Origin: Virgisporangium aliadipatigenens
Lineage (GTDB): Bacteria; Actinomycetota; Actinomycetes; Mycobacteriales; Micromonosporaceae
Assembly (NCBI RefSeq): GCF_016863615.1
Contig: NZ_BOPF01000028.1
Location: 1 to 64,000 of the forward strand
DNA: 64,000 nucleotides
Direction of reading: 5' to 3'
A model generated the notes under the pieces. That model worked only from the letters and a program-made list of their open reading frames with translations. It ran no database searches and was not told the DNA's origin. The position numbers were made by a program, and so were the translations under genes. Below, in pieces: positions 25,987-34,113 of the stretch (the first letter of the stretch is position 1; each line of letters opens with the position of its first letter).

Positions 25987-26723
25987 CCCAGGTCGGCGTT
26001 CTCGCGATCGGCGCCCTCGTCTGGCCGGCCCTGGTCCGCGCGTGCTGGCCGGCCCGCGCGCCCCGTACGGCGATCGCGGTGTGGCACCTGGTCACCGCGG
26101 GCGTGGCCGCCGCCGTGGTCGGCCTCTTCCCGCCCGCACTCTGCGCCGTTCTCGTTCTTCTTCTCTGGGGATACGGCCACCGTGCCCGCGGCCGGCGACG
26201 GCACCTGCGCCTGTTGCGGCTGGTGGCGCGCCGTTCGGCGGACGGTTCGCTGGTCGTGGACCATCCGGGGCGGCTGGTGTACTGCCTGCCGGGGCGGGCC
26301 GGAGGAGTGGTGATCAGCGCCGGTGCGCTGGCCGCGCTGTCGGCGGCGGAGCTGTCGGCCGTTCTCGCCCACGAACGGGCGCACCTGCGCGAACGGCACG
26401 ACCTGGCGCTGTTGCCGTTCGCCGCGTTGGGCCGGCTGGCGCCGGGGGCGCACGCGGCGGTCGCGACCCTGGTGGAGATGTGCGCGGACGATCAGGCCGT
26501 GCGCCGGCACGGGCGGCGTGCGGTGCGGGCGGCGCTGCGCCGGATCGCCGGCGGGATCCCCCCGCAGATGGGCCTGGCGGCGGCCTCGACCGGGATTCCG
26601 GCCCGGCTGCGGCGACTGGACCTGCCGCCGCGCGTACTACCGGTGTGGGTCAGGGCTCTGCTGTTGATGTCGGCCGTGCTGTACGCGTTCGCCCCCGTGG
26701 CGAGCACCTACTACGGCCTGTAG
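25983..26723 (+). CDS. M56-family membrane metalloprotease (BlaR1-like, protease part only)
   Basis: The 246-residue membrane protein carries the zinc motif HERAH in VLAHERAHLRERHDL (about residue 130) between transmembrane segments. Unlike classical BlaR1 it has no external penicillin-binding sensor domain, as usual for short actinobacterial BlaI partners. It would cleave or inactivate the adjacent BlaI repressor after an unknown signal. Its final codons YYGL and stop are part of a second BlaI-type operator (26707-26727). Confidence 0.88.
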   Translation: MTQVGVLAIGALVWPALVRACWPARAPRTAIAVWHLVTAGVAAAVVGLFPPALCAVLVLLLWGYGHRARGRRRHLRLLRLVARRSADGSLVVDHPGRLVYCLPGRAGGVVISAGALAALSAAELSAVLAHERAHLRERHDLALLPFAALGRLAPGAHAAVATLVEMCADDQAVRRHGRRAVRAALRRIAGGIPPQMGLAAASTGIPARLRRLDLPPRVLPVWVRALLLMSAVLYAFAPVASTYYGL

Positions 26724-26727
26724 TAGG
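26707..26727. promoter_or_regulatory. Second BlaI-type operator, before the ABC exporter
   Basis: CCTACTAC-GGCCT-GTAGTAGG is a perfect 21-base palindrome with the same TACTAC-N5-GTAGTA core as the blaI site. It spans the stop codon of the M56 gene and lies 20 bases before the GTG of the ABC ATPase, so the exporter should belong to the same regulon. Confidence 0.8.
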
Positions 26728-26746
26728 TTCGCGGGGGGAGGTGGTC

Positions 26747-27658
26747 GTGGACGCCGTCGAGGTGACCGGGGTCGTGGTGCGCTACGGCGACACCACCGCC
26801 GTCGACGGGGTCTCGCTGAGCGTGCCCCGCGGGCAGGTGCTCGGCCTGCTCGGGGCCAACGGCGCGGGCAAGACCAGCCTGCTGCAGGTGCTCGGCGGGT
26901 TCCGCCGGCCCGACGCCGGGACGGCCCGGGTGCTGGGCCTCGACCCGTTCGGCGACCATGACGAGCTGATGCCGCGCATCGGCGTGATGCTGCAGTCCGG
27001 CGGCGTCTACCCGTGGGTGCGCGCGGGGGAGATCCTGCGGCTGTTCGCGTCGTTCGCGGCGCATCCGCTGGAGCTGGACCCGCTGATCGACCGCTTGGGA
27101 CTGCGCCCCAAGCTCGGCACCGCCTACAAGCGGCTCTCCGGCGGGGAGCAGCAGCGGCTCGCGCTCGCGCTGGCCGTCGTCGGCCGGCCGGAGCTGGTGT
27201 TCCTGGACGAGCCCACCGCCGGCATGGATCCGGCGGCCCGCCACGCCACCTGGGAGCTGATCTCCGAGCTGCGGGCCGACGGGGTGGCCGTCGTGCTCAC
27301 CACGCACCTGCTCGACGAGGCCGAACGGCTCTCCGACTCGGTCGTGATCGTCAACAAGGGCCGGGTGGTCGCCACGGGCACACCCGCCGAGCTGACCGCC
27401 GTCGCCGGCATCGAACGCCTCACCATCCGCGCCGAGCCGGACCTCCCGCTGGCGCGGCTGCGCGAGAAGCTCCCGGACGGCGTGGAGCTGACGGAGTGCG
27501 CGCCCGGCGAGTACTCGGTCCGTGGGCGGCTCGCGACGGACACCGTGGCGGTCGTGCTCTCCTGGTACGCCGCCGAGGGCGCGCACGTCACGGGCGTCAA
27601 CTCCGAACGCCGCACCCTGGAAGACGTCTACCTCGCGCTGACGAAAGCTGCCGCATGA
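26747..27658 (+). CDS. ABC exporter ATPase
   Basis: The 303-residue DRI/CcmA-type ATPase has Walker A GANGAGKTS, signature LSGGEQQR, Walker B LVFLDEPT and the H-loop TTHLLDE. A C-terminal domain of about 80 residues follows, as in drug or peptide exporters. The GTG start lies six bases after GGGGGGAGG; GTG 26741 is an alternative. Its stop overlaps a 23-codon ORF that in turn overlaps the permease. With the upstream BlaI-type operator, an exporter induced by cell-envelope or antibiotic stress is a reasonable inference. Confidence 0.9.
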   Translation: MDAVEVTGVVVRYGDTTAVDGVSLSVPRGQVLGLLGANGAGKTSLLQVLGGFRRPDAGTARVLGLDPFGDHDELMPRIGVMLQSGGVYPWVRAGEILRLFASFAAHPLELDPLIDRLGLRPKLGTAYKRLSGGEQQRLALALAVVGRPELVFLDEPTAGMDPAARHATWELISELRADGVAVVLTTHLLDEAERLSDSVVIVNKGRVVATGTPAELTAVAGIERLTIRAEPDLPLARLREKLPDGVELTECAPGEYSVRGRLATDTVAVVLSWYAAEGAHVTGVNSERRTLEDVYLALTKAAA

Positions 27659-27726
27659 CTGCCGGTGCGGAGCGCCGGCTGGCGTGCGGCACGGGTTTGG
27701 CCGCTGTTGAAGGTGGTGGAGCATGA
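27655..27726 (+). CDS. 23-codon ORF sandwiched between ATPase and permease
   Basis: The ORF MTAGAERRLACG...VEGGGA starts within the stop of the ATPase gene (ATGA) and ends within the start of the permease gene (ATGA). It thus fills the gap exactly and would keep ribosomes moving from ATPase to permease. It is unlike the 28-codon leaders in sequence but has the same architecture. Whether the peptide itself matters is unknown. Confidence 0.45.
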   Translation: MTAGAERRLACGTGLAAVEGGGA

Positions 27727-28466
27727 GTTTCGTTCCGGCTCCCGGCCGCGCGCCGATGCGCGTGGTGTTGCGTCACCAGACCCTGCTCGAGTTGCGCCTG
27801 ACGATGCGCCGCGGCGAGGCGCTCGTACTGGCGTTGGGCGTTCCGCTGCTGGTGCTGCTGGGCGCGGGGCTGACCGACGTGACGCGGCTGCCGACGGAGG
27901 ACCGGCTCGGCTGGGTGGCTCCCGGCGTGCTTGCGCTGACGGTGCTCTCGACGGCGTTCACCGGCCAGGCGATCACCACCGGCTACGAACGCTCCTACGG
28001 CGTCCTCAAGCGACTCGGCGCCTCCCCGCTGACGCGCGGCGGCCTGTTGGCCGCGAAGACGGGAGCGATCGCCTGCCTCGTCCTGATCCAGTGCACGCTT
28101 CTCGCCGCTGCCGCGGCCCTGGCGGGCTGGCGCCCCACGATCGTGCACCTGCCCTCGGCGATCGCCGTGACCCTGCTCGCGACGGCCGCGTACAGCGGCT
28201 TCGCCCTGCTGCTGGCGAGCCTGCTCAAGCCGGAGACGACGACCGGCCTGGCGACCCTCGTGTACGTCGTGATGCTGGCGGCCGGCGGCGTGATGTTCGA
28301 GGGCTTCGGCCCGGTCGAGTACGTGCTGCCGCTGGCCGCGCACGCGGAGGCGCTGCGGGACACGTTGACGGCGGGCCGCCCGGTGGCCGGCTGGACCTGG
28401 CTCACCCTCGCGGCGTGGGGCCTGATCGGCCCGCTCCTGGCGGCCCGCCATTTCCGTTGGGAGTAG
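27723..28466 (+). CDS. ABC exporter permease (ABC-2 type)
   Basis: The 247-residue protein has about six transmembrane segments and the ABC-2 layout: an N-terminal amphipathic start (LRHQTLLELRLTMRRGEALVLALGVPLLVLLGAG), the TGYERSYGVLKRLGASPLTR loop that touches the ATPase, and the late GGVMFEGFGPVEYVLPLAAHAEAL segment. Partner of the preceding ATPase; the substrate is unknown. Confidence 0.88.
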   Translation: MSFVPAPGRAPMRVVLRHQTLLELRLTMRRGEALVLALGVPLLVLLGAGLTDVTRLPTEDRLGWVAPGVLALTVLSTAFTGQAITTGYERSYGVLKRLGASPLTRGGLLAAKTGAIACLVLIQCTLLAAAAALAGWRPTIVHLPSAIAVTLLATAAYSGFALLLASLLKPETTTGLATLVYVVMLAAGGVMFEGFGPVEYVLPLAAHAEALRDTLTAGRPVAGWTWLTLAAWGLIGPLLAARHFRWE

Positions 28467-28469
28467 TTG

Positions 28470-29069
28470 CTACGCGGGCAGCGTGAGGCAGGCGGCCCGG
28501 GCGCCCGCTGTACCCGACTGCCCGGGCGCGAACTTCGTCTGCTCCGCGTGGATCACCAGCGACCGCGCACCCTCCCCGGCGGGGAACTGCCACGTCTCGG
28601 TCATGGTGACGTTCGCCGCGCCCGAACCGTCGGTGGTGAAATCCAGCCACACCTCGTTGATCGGGTTGGCGTAGGACGGGTCGACCGACGGCGGTGAGGC
28701 CGAGGCCGCCGGGTCCGGCCGGTGCTGGTAGTGCGGCCCGGCCGCGTCGCCGGTGGGGCCGCAGGGCCTGGTGTGCAGGTGTGCCCCGTAGGCCCGGTTC
28801 GCCACGAGCCCGGTGACGGCGAGCGCGACCTCGCTGCCCGAACCGAGGACGGAGAGCACGACCTCGGCCGTTGCGCCGACCGGTACGAGGGCCGGGTCGT
28901 AGGTGACGGCCTGGTTGTCGGCCCCGGGCGCGGCGAACGTGCCGTACGACTTGGCGGTCGGCGACGCACTGGGCAGTCCCCGGTCGAGGCCCGGTGTCGA
29001 GGCGGGGCCGGCGCAGGCGCCGAGTCCGAGGCCGGCGGCGAGCAGGAGCAGGGTGAACGGTCGACGCAT
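28470..29069 (-). CDS. Cu/Zn superoxide dismutase-like lipoprotein
   Basis: The 199-residue protein has a lipoprotein signal with lipobox LGAC (Cys19). The fold is SodC-like: AHLHT and GPHYQH provide candidate copper/zinc His ligands, a Cys follows the first pair (RPCG), and GARAAC near the end matches the active-site Arg region with its disulphide Cys. The Asp-rich zinc loop is altered (YQHRPDPAAS), so full dismutase activity is not certain. It would sit on the outer face of the membrane. Confidence 0.75.
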   Translation of the reverse strand: MRRPFTLLLLAAGLGLGACAGPASTPGLDRGLPSASPTAKSYGTFAAPGADNQAVTYDPALVPVGATAEVVLSVLGSGSEVALAVTGLVANRAYGAHLHTRPCGPTGDAAGPHYQHRPDPAASASPPSVDPSYANPINEVWLDFTTDGSGAANVTMTETWQFPAGEGARSLVIHAEQTKFAPGQSGTAGARAACLTLPA

Positions 29070-29186
29070 GCCCGCACTATGCCCGCAAAACGTGCGCCAA
29101 TACGTCCGACTTCGTCATGATTCATCCCATGGTCCAAGGGTTTCCCGCCCTTGTGTGGCGGGTGCCCCGCTCAGAAGGATCGACCA

Positions 29187-31733
29187 ATGGCGATACCCAC
29201 ACGCTTGCTCGCCGGTGCGCTGACGATCGTCACGGCACTGGCCGCCGCAGCACCGGCCGTTCAGGCCGCGCCGCCGGTCGACCCGCACACGCGGGACTTC
29301 GGCAACGGCCCCGAGCGCAACGACGTGGCGGCGTTGGACTCCGCGCCCGTCACCATTTCCGGGTCGGAAGCGGCCGACACGGCGCAGACCACCACGTTCC
29401 CCCGGGAGACCGGCTACCCGCGCAAGCGTGTGCTGCCGCTGCCGCCGGAGGACCCCACCGACCGTTCGATCAAATTGGGCCTCGTCCCGTATCACGGCAT
29501 CGCCCCCCGCCTGAACGACCTCCAGGCCCGCAGCGACCGCGTCTCCGCCGAGATCATCGGCAGGTCGGCCGGCGGCCGCGATCTCTACCTGGTGACCGTG
29601 ACGGCGCCGGAGAAGGCGTCGGACACCGCGCAGCAGTCCCGCTGGCGGCAGCTCATCGAGGACGCTCCGGCGGTGGCGGCCCGGGACCGCGGACTGCTCG
29701 CCGGCTACAAGGCCCCGATCTGGATCAACGGGAACATCCACGGCGACGAGTGGGAGGGCACCGACGGCGCCCTGCGCCTCATCGAGAAGCTGGCGACCGC
29801 GACCGACGCGGCGACCGGGGACCTGCTCCGGCGCACCCGCGTCTACTTCACCGTCACCAACAACCCGGACGGCCGGGTCGCCGGCACCCGCGCCAACGCG
29901 GCCGGGTTCGACATCAACCGCGACTACGCCACCACGGCACAGCCGGAGGCGCGGGCCAACCGTGCGGTGCTGCTCCACACGCAGCCGCTGGTCATGCTCG
30001 ACGAACACGGCTACGCCGGCCCGACGCTGATCGAGCCGGCCACCGCCCCGCACGGCCAGAACTACGACTACGACCTCTACATCAAGCACGCCTACCCCAA
30101 CGCGATCGGCATGGAGAAGGCGGTGCAGGCGCTCGGGTACCCGGAGACGGCGCGGGCGGACATCCCGTTCCGGGACTACGCGCCCGGGGACTGGGACGAC
30201 TGGCCGCCGATCTTCACGCCGATGTACGCGATCTACCACGGCGCGGTGGGGCACACGGTCGAGCTGCCCCTGCGGGTCAACCGCAACGATTACAACACGC
30301 TGCCGGTGCAGGAGCTGCGCCGGCGTTCGGCGCTCAACGTGGACGTCGCCGAGGCGACCATCCGCGGCGCGATCGGCTACACGGACGCGAATCGCGAACA
30401 GCTGATCAAGGACCAGATCGAGCTGTTCCGCCGGGGCTGGGCCGGCGAGGCGCAGCGCGAGATCCCGGACGGGTTCGTGCCGGGTTTCGGTCCGGAGGAC
30501 CGGTACCGCACCGAGTTCCCACGGGCCTGGGTGATCCCCGCCGGCAGCGGCCAGCGATCCGCCCCCTCGGCCGCCGCGCTCGTCGATCACCTCATATCGA
30601 ACGACGTGCGGGTGACCCGCGCTCTTCTTCCGTTCACGCTGCACGGGAAGCGCTATCCGGCCGGCTCCTACGTGGTCGACATGCACCAACCGAAGCGGGG
30701 CCTGGCGAACGCGCTGCTGGAAGCGGGGCGGGACATCTCCGGACTGGTGCCGCAGATGTACGACATCTCGGGCTGGAGCCACGGGCTGCTGTGGGGCGCC
30801 ACGGTCGACCGGATCGACGGGCGGTTCCTGCCGGTGCTCGGCATCCCGGTGAGCGTGGCGGCGCCGACCGGTGGCGTGGACGCGCCGCGCGGGGCCGACC
30901 TCCAGCTCACGCTCGCCGCCGAGGCCGACGTCAAGGCCCTGAACGCCCTCCTCGACGCCGGTGTGCCGCTGCGCGCCCGGGACAACGGGACGATCGTGGT
31001 GCCGGCGTCGGCCCGGCGCACGGCGGAGACCGTGGCCGACCGCTACGGCGTCCGCTTCACCCGCGCACAGGGCCCACCGGGGAACGCCCTGAAGCGGCCG
31101 GTGATCGCCGCGGCGGCAGCGGCGGACGAGCTGTTCGCCCTGCGGCGGATGGGCTTCGAGGTGCGACCCGTCTCCACCGCGCTGCTGAACGGCGGCTTCG
31201 ACCTCACCGGCGTCGACGTGCTGTACGTGTCGGCCGGACTGTCGTACGCCGCGCTCAATCCGACCGCGAGGGGCGCGCTCGACGCGTTCCTCGGCCGGGG
31301 AGCGGTGATCACCCGGGGCGCCACCGGCGCCGCGTTCAACGCCGCGGCGGGGCTCCTGCCCGTGACGGCCACGGCCGGTCGAGGTGACGCCAACGGCGTC
31401 GTCGCCGTCCAGAACGGCACCGGCGCGGTCGGCACCGGTTCGTTGCCGCACGCGTTCGTCTACACGCCGTTGTGGTTCACGGTCACCGGCGCCGGCGTCA
31501 CGGTGGAGAGCCGCTATGCCGCCGGCAATCCGCTCGTGGCCGGCCACTGGCTCCCGAACGACGACGGCACCGGCGGCCCCACCCGGGCCGGCGGGCAGCC
31601 CGCGATCGTCTCCGGGGTGGCCGCACGCGGGACGGCGACGGTCCTGTTCGGCACCGAACCGCTGTTCCGGGCGCACCCGCTGGGGTCGTTCGGCCAGGTG
31701 GCCAGGGCGGTGGTCTGGTCGGCCACGCACTAG
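29187..31733 (+). CDS. Secreted M14-family zinc carboxypeptidase
   Basis: The 848-residue protein has a signal peptide ending near VQAA (about residue 28). The M14 zinc motif HxxE appears as GNIHGDEWEG (His185, Glu188), with a later His in LDEHGY as a candidate third ligand. About 450 further residues follow the peptidase core, including a glutamine-amidotransferase-like alpha/beta region near the end. The ATG follows AAGGA. Extracellular peptide or cell-wall peptide trimming is likely; the exact substrate is unknown. Confidence 0.82.
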   Translation: MAIPTRLLAGALTIVTALAAAAPAVQAAPPVDPHTRDFGNGPERNDVAALDSAPVTISGSEAADTAQTTTFPRETGYPRKRVLPLPPEDPTDRSIKLGLVPYHGIAPRLNDLQARSDRVSAEIIGRSAGGRDLYLVTVTAPEKASDTAQQSRWRQLIEDAPAVAARDRGLLAGYKAPIWINGNIHGDEWEGTDGALRLIEKLATATDAATGDLLRRTRVYFTVTNNPDGRVAGTRANAAGFDINRDYATTAQPEARANRAVLLHTQPLVMLDEHGYAGPTLIEPATAPHGQNYDYDLYIKHAYPNAIGMEKAVQALGYPETARADIPFRDYAPGDWDDWPPIFTPMYAIYHGAVGHTVELPLRVNRNDYNTLPVQELRRRSALNVDVAEATIRGAIGYTDANREQLIKDQIELFRRGWAGEAQREIPDGFVPGFGPEDRYRTEFPRAWVIPAGSGQRSAPSAAALVDHLISNDVRVTRALLPFTLHGKRYPAGSYVVDMHQPKRGLANALLEAGRDISGLVPQMYDISGWSHGLLWGATVDRIDGRFLPVLGIPVSVAAPTGGVDAPRGADLQLTLAAEADVKALNALLDAGVPLRARDNGTIVVPASARRTAETVADRYGVRFTRAQGPPGNALKRPVIAAAAAADELFALRRMGFEVRPVSTALLNGGFDLTGVDVLYVSAGLSYAALNPTARGALDAFLGRGAVITRGATGAAFNAAAGLLPVTATAGRGDANGVVAVQNGTGAVGTGSLPHAFVYTPLWFTVTGAGVTVESRYAAGNPLVAGHWLPNDDGTGGPTRAGGQPAIVSGVAARGTATVLFGTEPLFRAHPLGSFGQVARAVVWSATH

Positions 31734-31749
31734 CCGCCGCGGCCCCGCA

Positions 31750-32649
31750 CTACTGGGCCGCGAGCAGCGGGTCCATCGTCACGAACCGGTAGCCCTGGCT
31801 CTTGAGCGCACGGATCACGTGCGGCAGGGCGTCGGCGTCCAATGTGGAGTGATCGGACTTGTTCTCCCCGGCGTGCATCAACACGATCGCGCCGGGGCGA
31901 GCGGCCCGCGTGACGTCGTTGACGATGCCCTGCACGGTGATCCCCTTGCTCGCGCCCATCCAGCCGCGGGAGTCGACCGTCCAGCCGACGCAGACGTAGC
32001 CCAGGGCGTTCACCTTGGCGACGAGGTCACCGTTGTGGTTGCCGTAGGGGAAGCGGAACAGCGGGCGCGGGTCGGCGCCGGCCGCGCGGATGGCCGCCTC
32101 GCCCCGCTCGATCTCGTCCCGCACGTTCCAGTCGCCGATCTGCGTGAAGTACGGGTGGTCGTAGGAGTGGTGCGCCATCCGGTGTCCCTCGCGCACGATC
32201 CGCTGCACCGCGTCGTGGTGCCCCTCGACGAACTGCCCCGTGAAGAAGAAGGTCGCCGGCACGTGCTCCCGCTTGAGCGTGTCGAGGACCGAACGCAGGC
32301 CGCGCCCGTTGCCGTCGTCGAAGGTGAGCGCGATCTCCGGCTGCGAGGTCGGGAAGCTGACCCAGTTGTGCCCGGCGAGCCGTGCCGGCAGGCCACCCGG
32401 CCCCCAGGTGGGACTCGGAACGGGCACGCTCGGCGACGGGCTGGTCACCGACGCGGGAGCCGCGGCGGCCGCGGCCCGCGCGGCGGTGTTCTCCTCCAGG
32501 TGCGTCTGCGACTTCACGGCGAGCATGAGCAGCGTGGTGACCAGGGCGAATACGGCCACGGCCGCCACGATCGTGGGGCCCGCCGGACGGCGGACGGACC
32601 CGGCCGGGGCGGTCGACTCGACCGGCTCCGGCGGCACGGAGTTGGGCAT
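31750..32649 (-). CDS. Membrane-anchored polysaccharide deacetylase (NodB/CE4)
   Basis: The 299-residue protein has one transmembrane helix (about residues 25-47), a Pro/Ser-rich linker and a CE4 deacetylase domain with all main motifs: TFDDGN, the metal-binding HxxxH in HHSYDHPYF, RFPYGNHN and the final LMHAG. It would remove N-acetyl groups from peptidoglycan or another glycan outside the cell. It converges closely with the M14 peptidase gene. Confidence 0.88.
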   Translation of the reverse strand: MPNSVPPEPVESTAPAGSVRRPAGPTIVAAVAVFALVTTLLMLAVKSQTHLEENTAARAAAAAAPASVTSPSPSVPVPSPTWGPGGLPARLAGHNWVSFPTSQPEIALTFDDGNGRGLRSVLDTLKREHVPATFFFTGQFVEGHHDAVQRIVREGHRMAHHSYDHPYFTQIGDWNVRDEIERGEAAIRAAGADPRPLFRFPYGNHNGDLVAKVNALGYVCVGWTVDSRGWMGASKGITVQGIVNDVTRAARPGAIVLMHAGENKSDHSTLDADALPHVIRALKSQGYRFVTMDPLLAAQ

Positions 32650-32837
32650 CCGTCGATTTGAGCAGGTCGGCGCCGCTCAAAAATCGGCCGAAAGTGTGAA
32701 ACCTTCACAAGGGGACAGGGCGTCAGACATTTAATCGAGCGGTGCGCCGCAGCGTAGTGCGCTTCCGGCGGGTTACGGCGGGTTGTGGGTATTCACAGAA
32801 AGTTGCATGAACGCTCAATCAATGCTCGGATGGCCTG

Positions 32838-33389
32838 GTGGTGACAGGTGTGGAGGTCTCGGACGAGGCTCTCCTGGCCGGCATGGCCGCCGGTGATCAG
32901 GAGGCCGCTGGGGTGTTCGTGCGCCGGTTCAAGGCGCGCGTCTACGGGCTCGCCATCGCCATCGTCGGCTTATCCACCGAGGCCGAGGAGATCGCCCAGG
33001 ACACGTTCCTGCGCGCGTGGCGCTACGCCGGCGCCTACGACCCGCGCCGCGGCAGCGTCGCCACCTGGCTGCTCACCATCACCCGCAACGCCTCCGTCGA
33101 CGTGCTGCGGATCCGCCGCGAGGTCCCCGTCGACCCCGGTTCCCTGCTGGCCGCGCTCAGCCTCTCCTACGACGGCGGCACGGAGCAGCTGGCCGATGCC
33201 TTACGGCTGCGTTCGGCGCTCGCCGAGATCCCCCGCGAACAGGCGACCTCCGTCGTTCTATCGGTATTCTTCGGCTTGACGGCCGCCGAGATAGCGAGCC
33301 GGGACGGGATTCCCCTGGGTACCGCCAAGACCCGGATCCGGTCCGGCCTGCTGCGATTGCGGGACAAGCTGGGAGTCACAGATGGTTGA
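32838..33389 (+). CDS. ECF sigma factor
   Basis: The 183-residue protein shows region 2 (EEIAQDTFLRAWRYAGAYDP, then SVATWLLTITRNASVDVLR) and region 4 (TAAEIASRDGIPLGTAKTRI). It is cotranscribed with its anti-sigma gene, whose start overlaps its stop by eight bases. The GTG start is used. The 188 bases between this gene and the divergent deacetylase gene should hold both promoters; I saw no firm ECF -35/-10 pair. Confidence 0.92.
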   Translation: MVTGVEVSDEALLAGMAAGDQEAAGVFVRRFKARVYGLAIAIVGLSTEAEEIAQDTFLRAWRYAGAYDPRRGSVATWLLTITRNASVDVLRIRREVPVDPGSLLAALSLSYDGGTEQLADALRLRSALAEIPREQATSVVLSVFFGLTAAEIASRDGIPLGTAKTRIRSGLLRLRDKLGVTDG

Positions 33390-34104
33390 ACGGTTCGGTT
33401 GCGACGACGCGGCCGACCTGCTGCTCGACGTCGCGACCGGCGCTGCCACCGGCGCCGACCGCGATCAGGTGCTCCAGCATGCCGATTCCTGTGTGATCTG
33501 CCGCACCGAGCTGGCCGACCTCGCCGCCGTCGCCGACGGGCTCCTGCCGCTCGTGCCGCACCGCGAGCCGCCGGCCGATTTCACCGAGTACGTCCTCGAC
33601 CGCATCGCGTCGTCCGAACGGCCCATGTCGTTGGTCGACGAGCGGCGCCGCCGCCGGGCGCCCCGCGTGCTCGCCTACGCCGCCGCGCTGCTGCTCGTCG
33701 CCGCGCTCGGCGGAGGGCTGGTCTGGTGGCGCACCGGGACGGACCGCTCCGTCGCGGCCGACTACCGCGGGGCGCTGACCGCGGGCAACGGCAAGTACAT
33801 CCGAGCCGGTCAGGTGCTCTCCGAGGACGGCGTGCAGGTCGGGCGGGTCTTCGCCTACCAGGGCGACCCGTCCTGGCTGCTGCTGACGGTGACGTCCGCA
33901 CCGAGGGACGGGACGTACTCGGTGCACATGTACACCAAGGCCGGCTCCCAGAAGGACGTCGGGCAGTGCGTGGTCGTGGACGGCGCCTGCACGCTGGGTG
34001 TCACGATCGGCGACGTGAACGCCGGCGAGATCCGCGTGGTCCGGTTGGAATGCCCGGTCGGCACCCGCCTCACGGCCAGCTTCGCCGAACCCCCCGCCCG
34101 CTAG
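33382..34104 (+). CDS. Zinc-type membrane anti-sigma factor
   Basis: The 240-residue protein starts with a ZAS-like domain: HADSCVIC (H-x3-C-x2-C) at about residues 33-40. One transmembrane helix (about residues 97-113) is followed by an external domain of about 125 residues that resembles the anti-sigma-K C-terminal fold (SVHMYTKAG). It should hold the preceding sigma factor at the membrane until an envelope signal arrives. Confidence 0.88.
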   Translation: MVERFGCDDAADLLLDVATGAATGADRDQVLQHADSCVICRTELADLAAVADGLLPLVPHREPPADFTEYVLDRIASSERPMSLVDERRRRRAPRVLAYAAALLLVAALGGGLVWWRTGTDRSVAADYRGALTAGNGKYIRAGQVLSEDGVQVGRVFAYQGDPSWLLLTVTSAPRDGTYSVHMYTKAGSQKDVGQCVVVDGACTLGVTIGDVNAGEIRVVRLECPVGTRLTASFAEPPAR

Positions 34105-34113
34105 GACGATGCC

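Noticed and set aside
29115-31730. 871-codon open frame opposite the M14 peptidase
   Set aside because: Arg/Gly/His-rich antisense frame with no recognisable domain; the plus-strand peptidase has a signal peptide and zinc motif.
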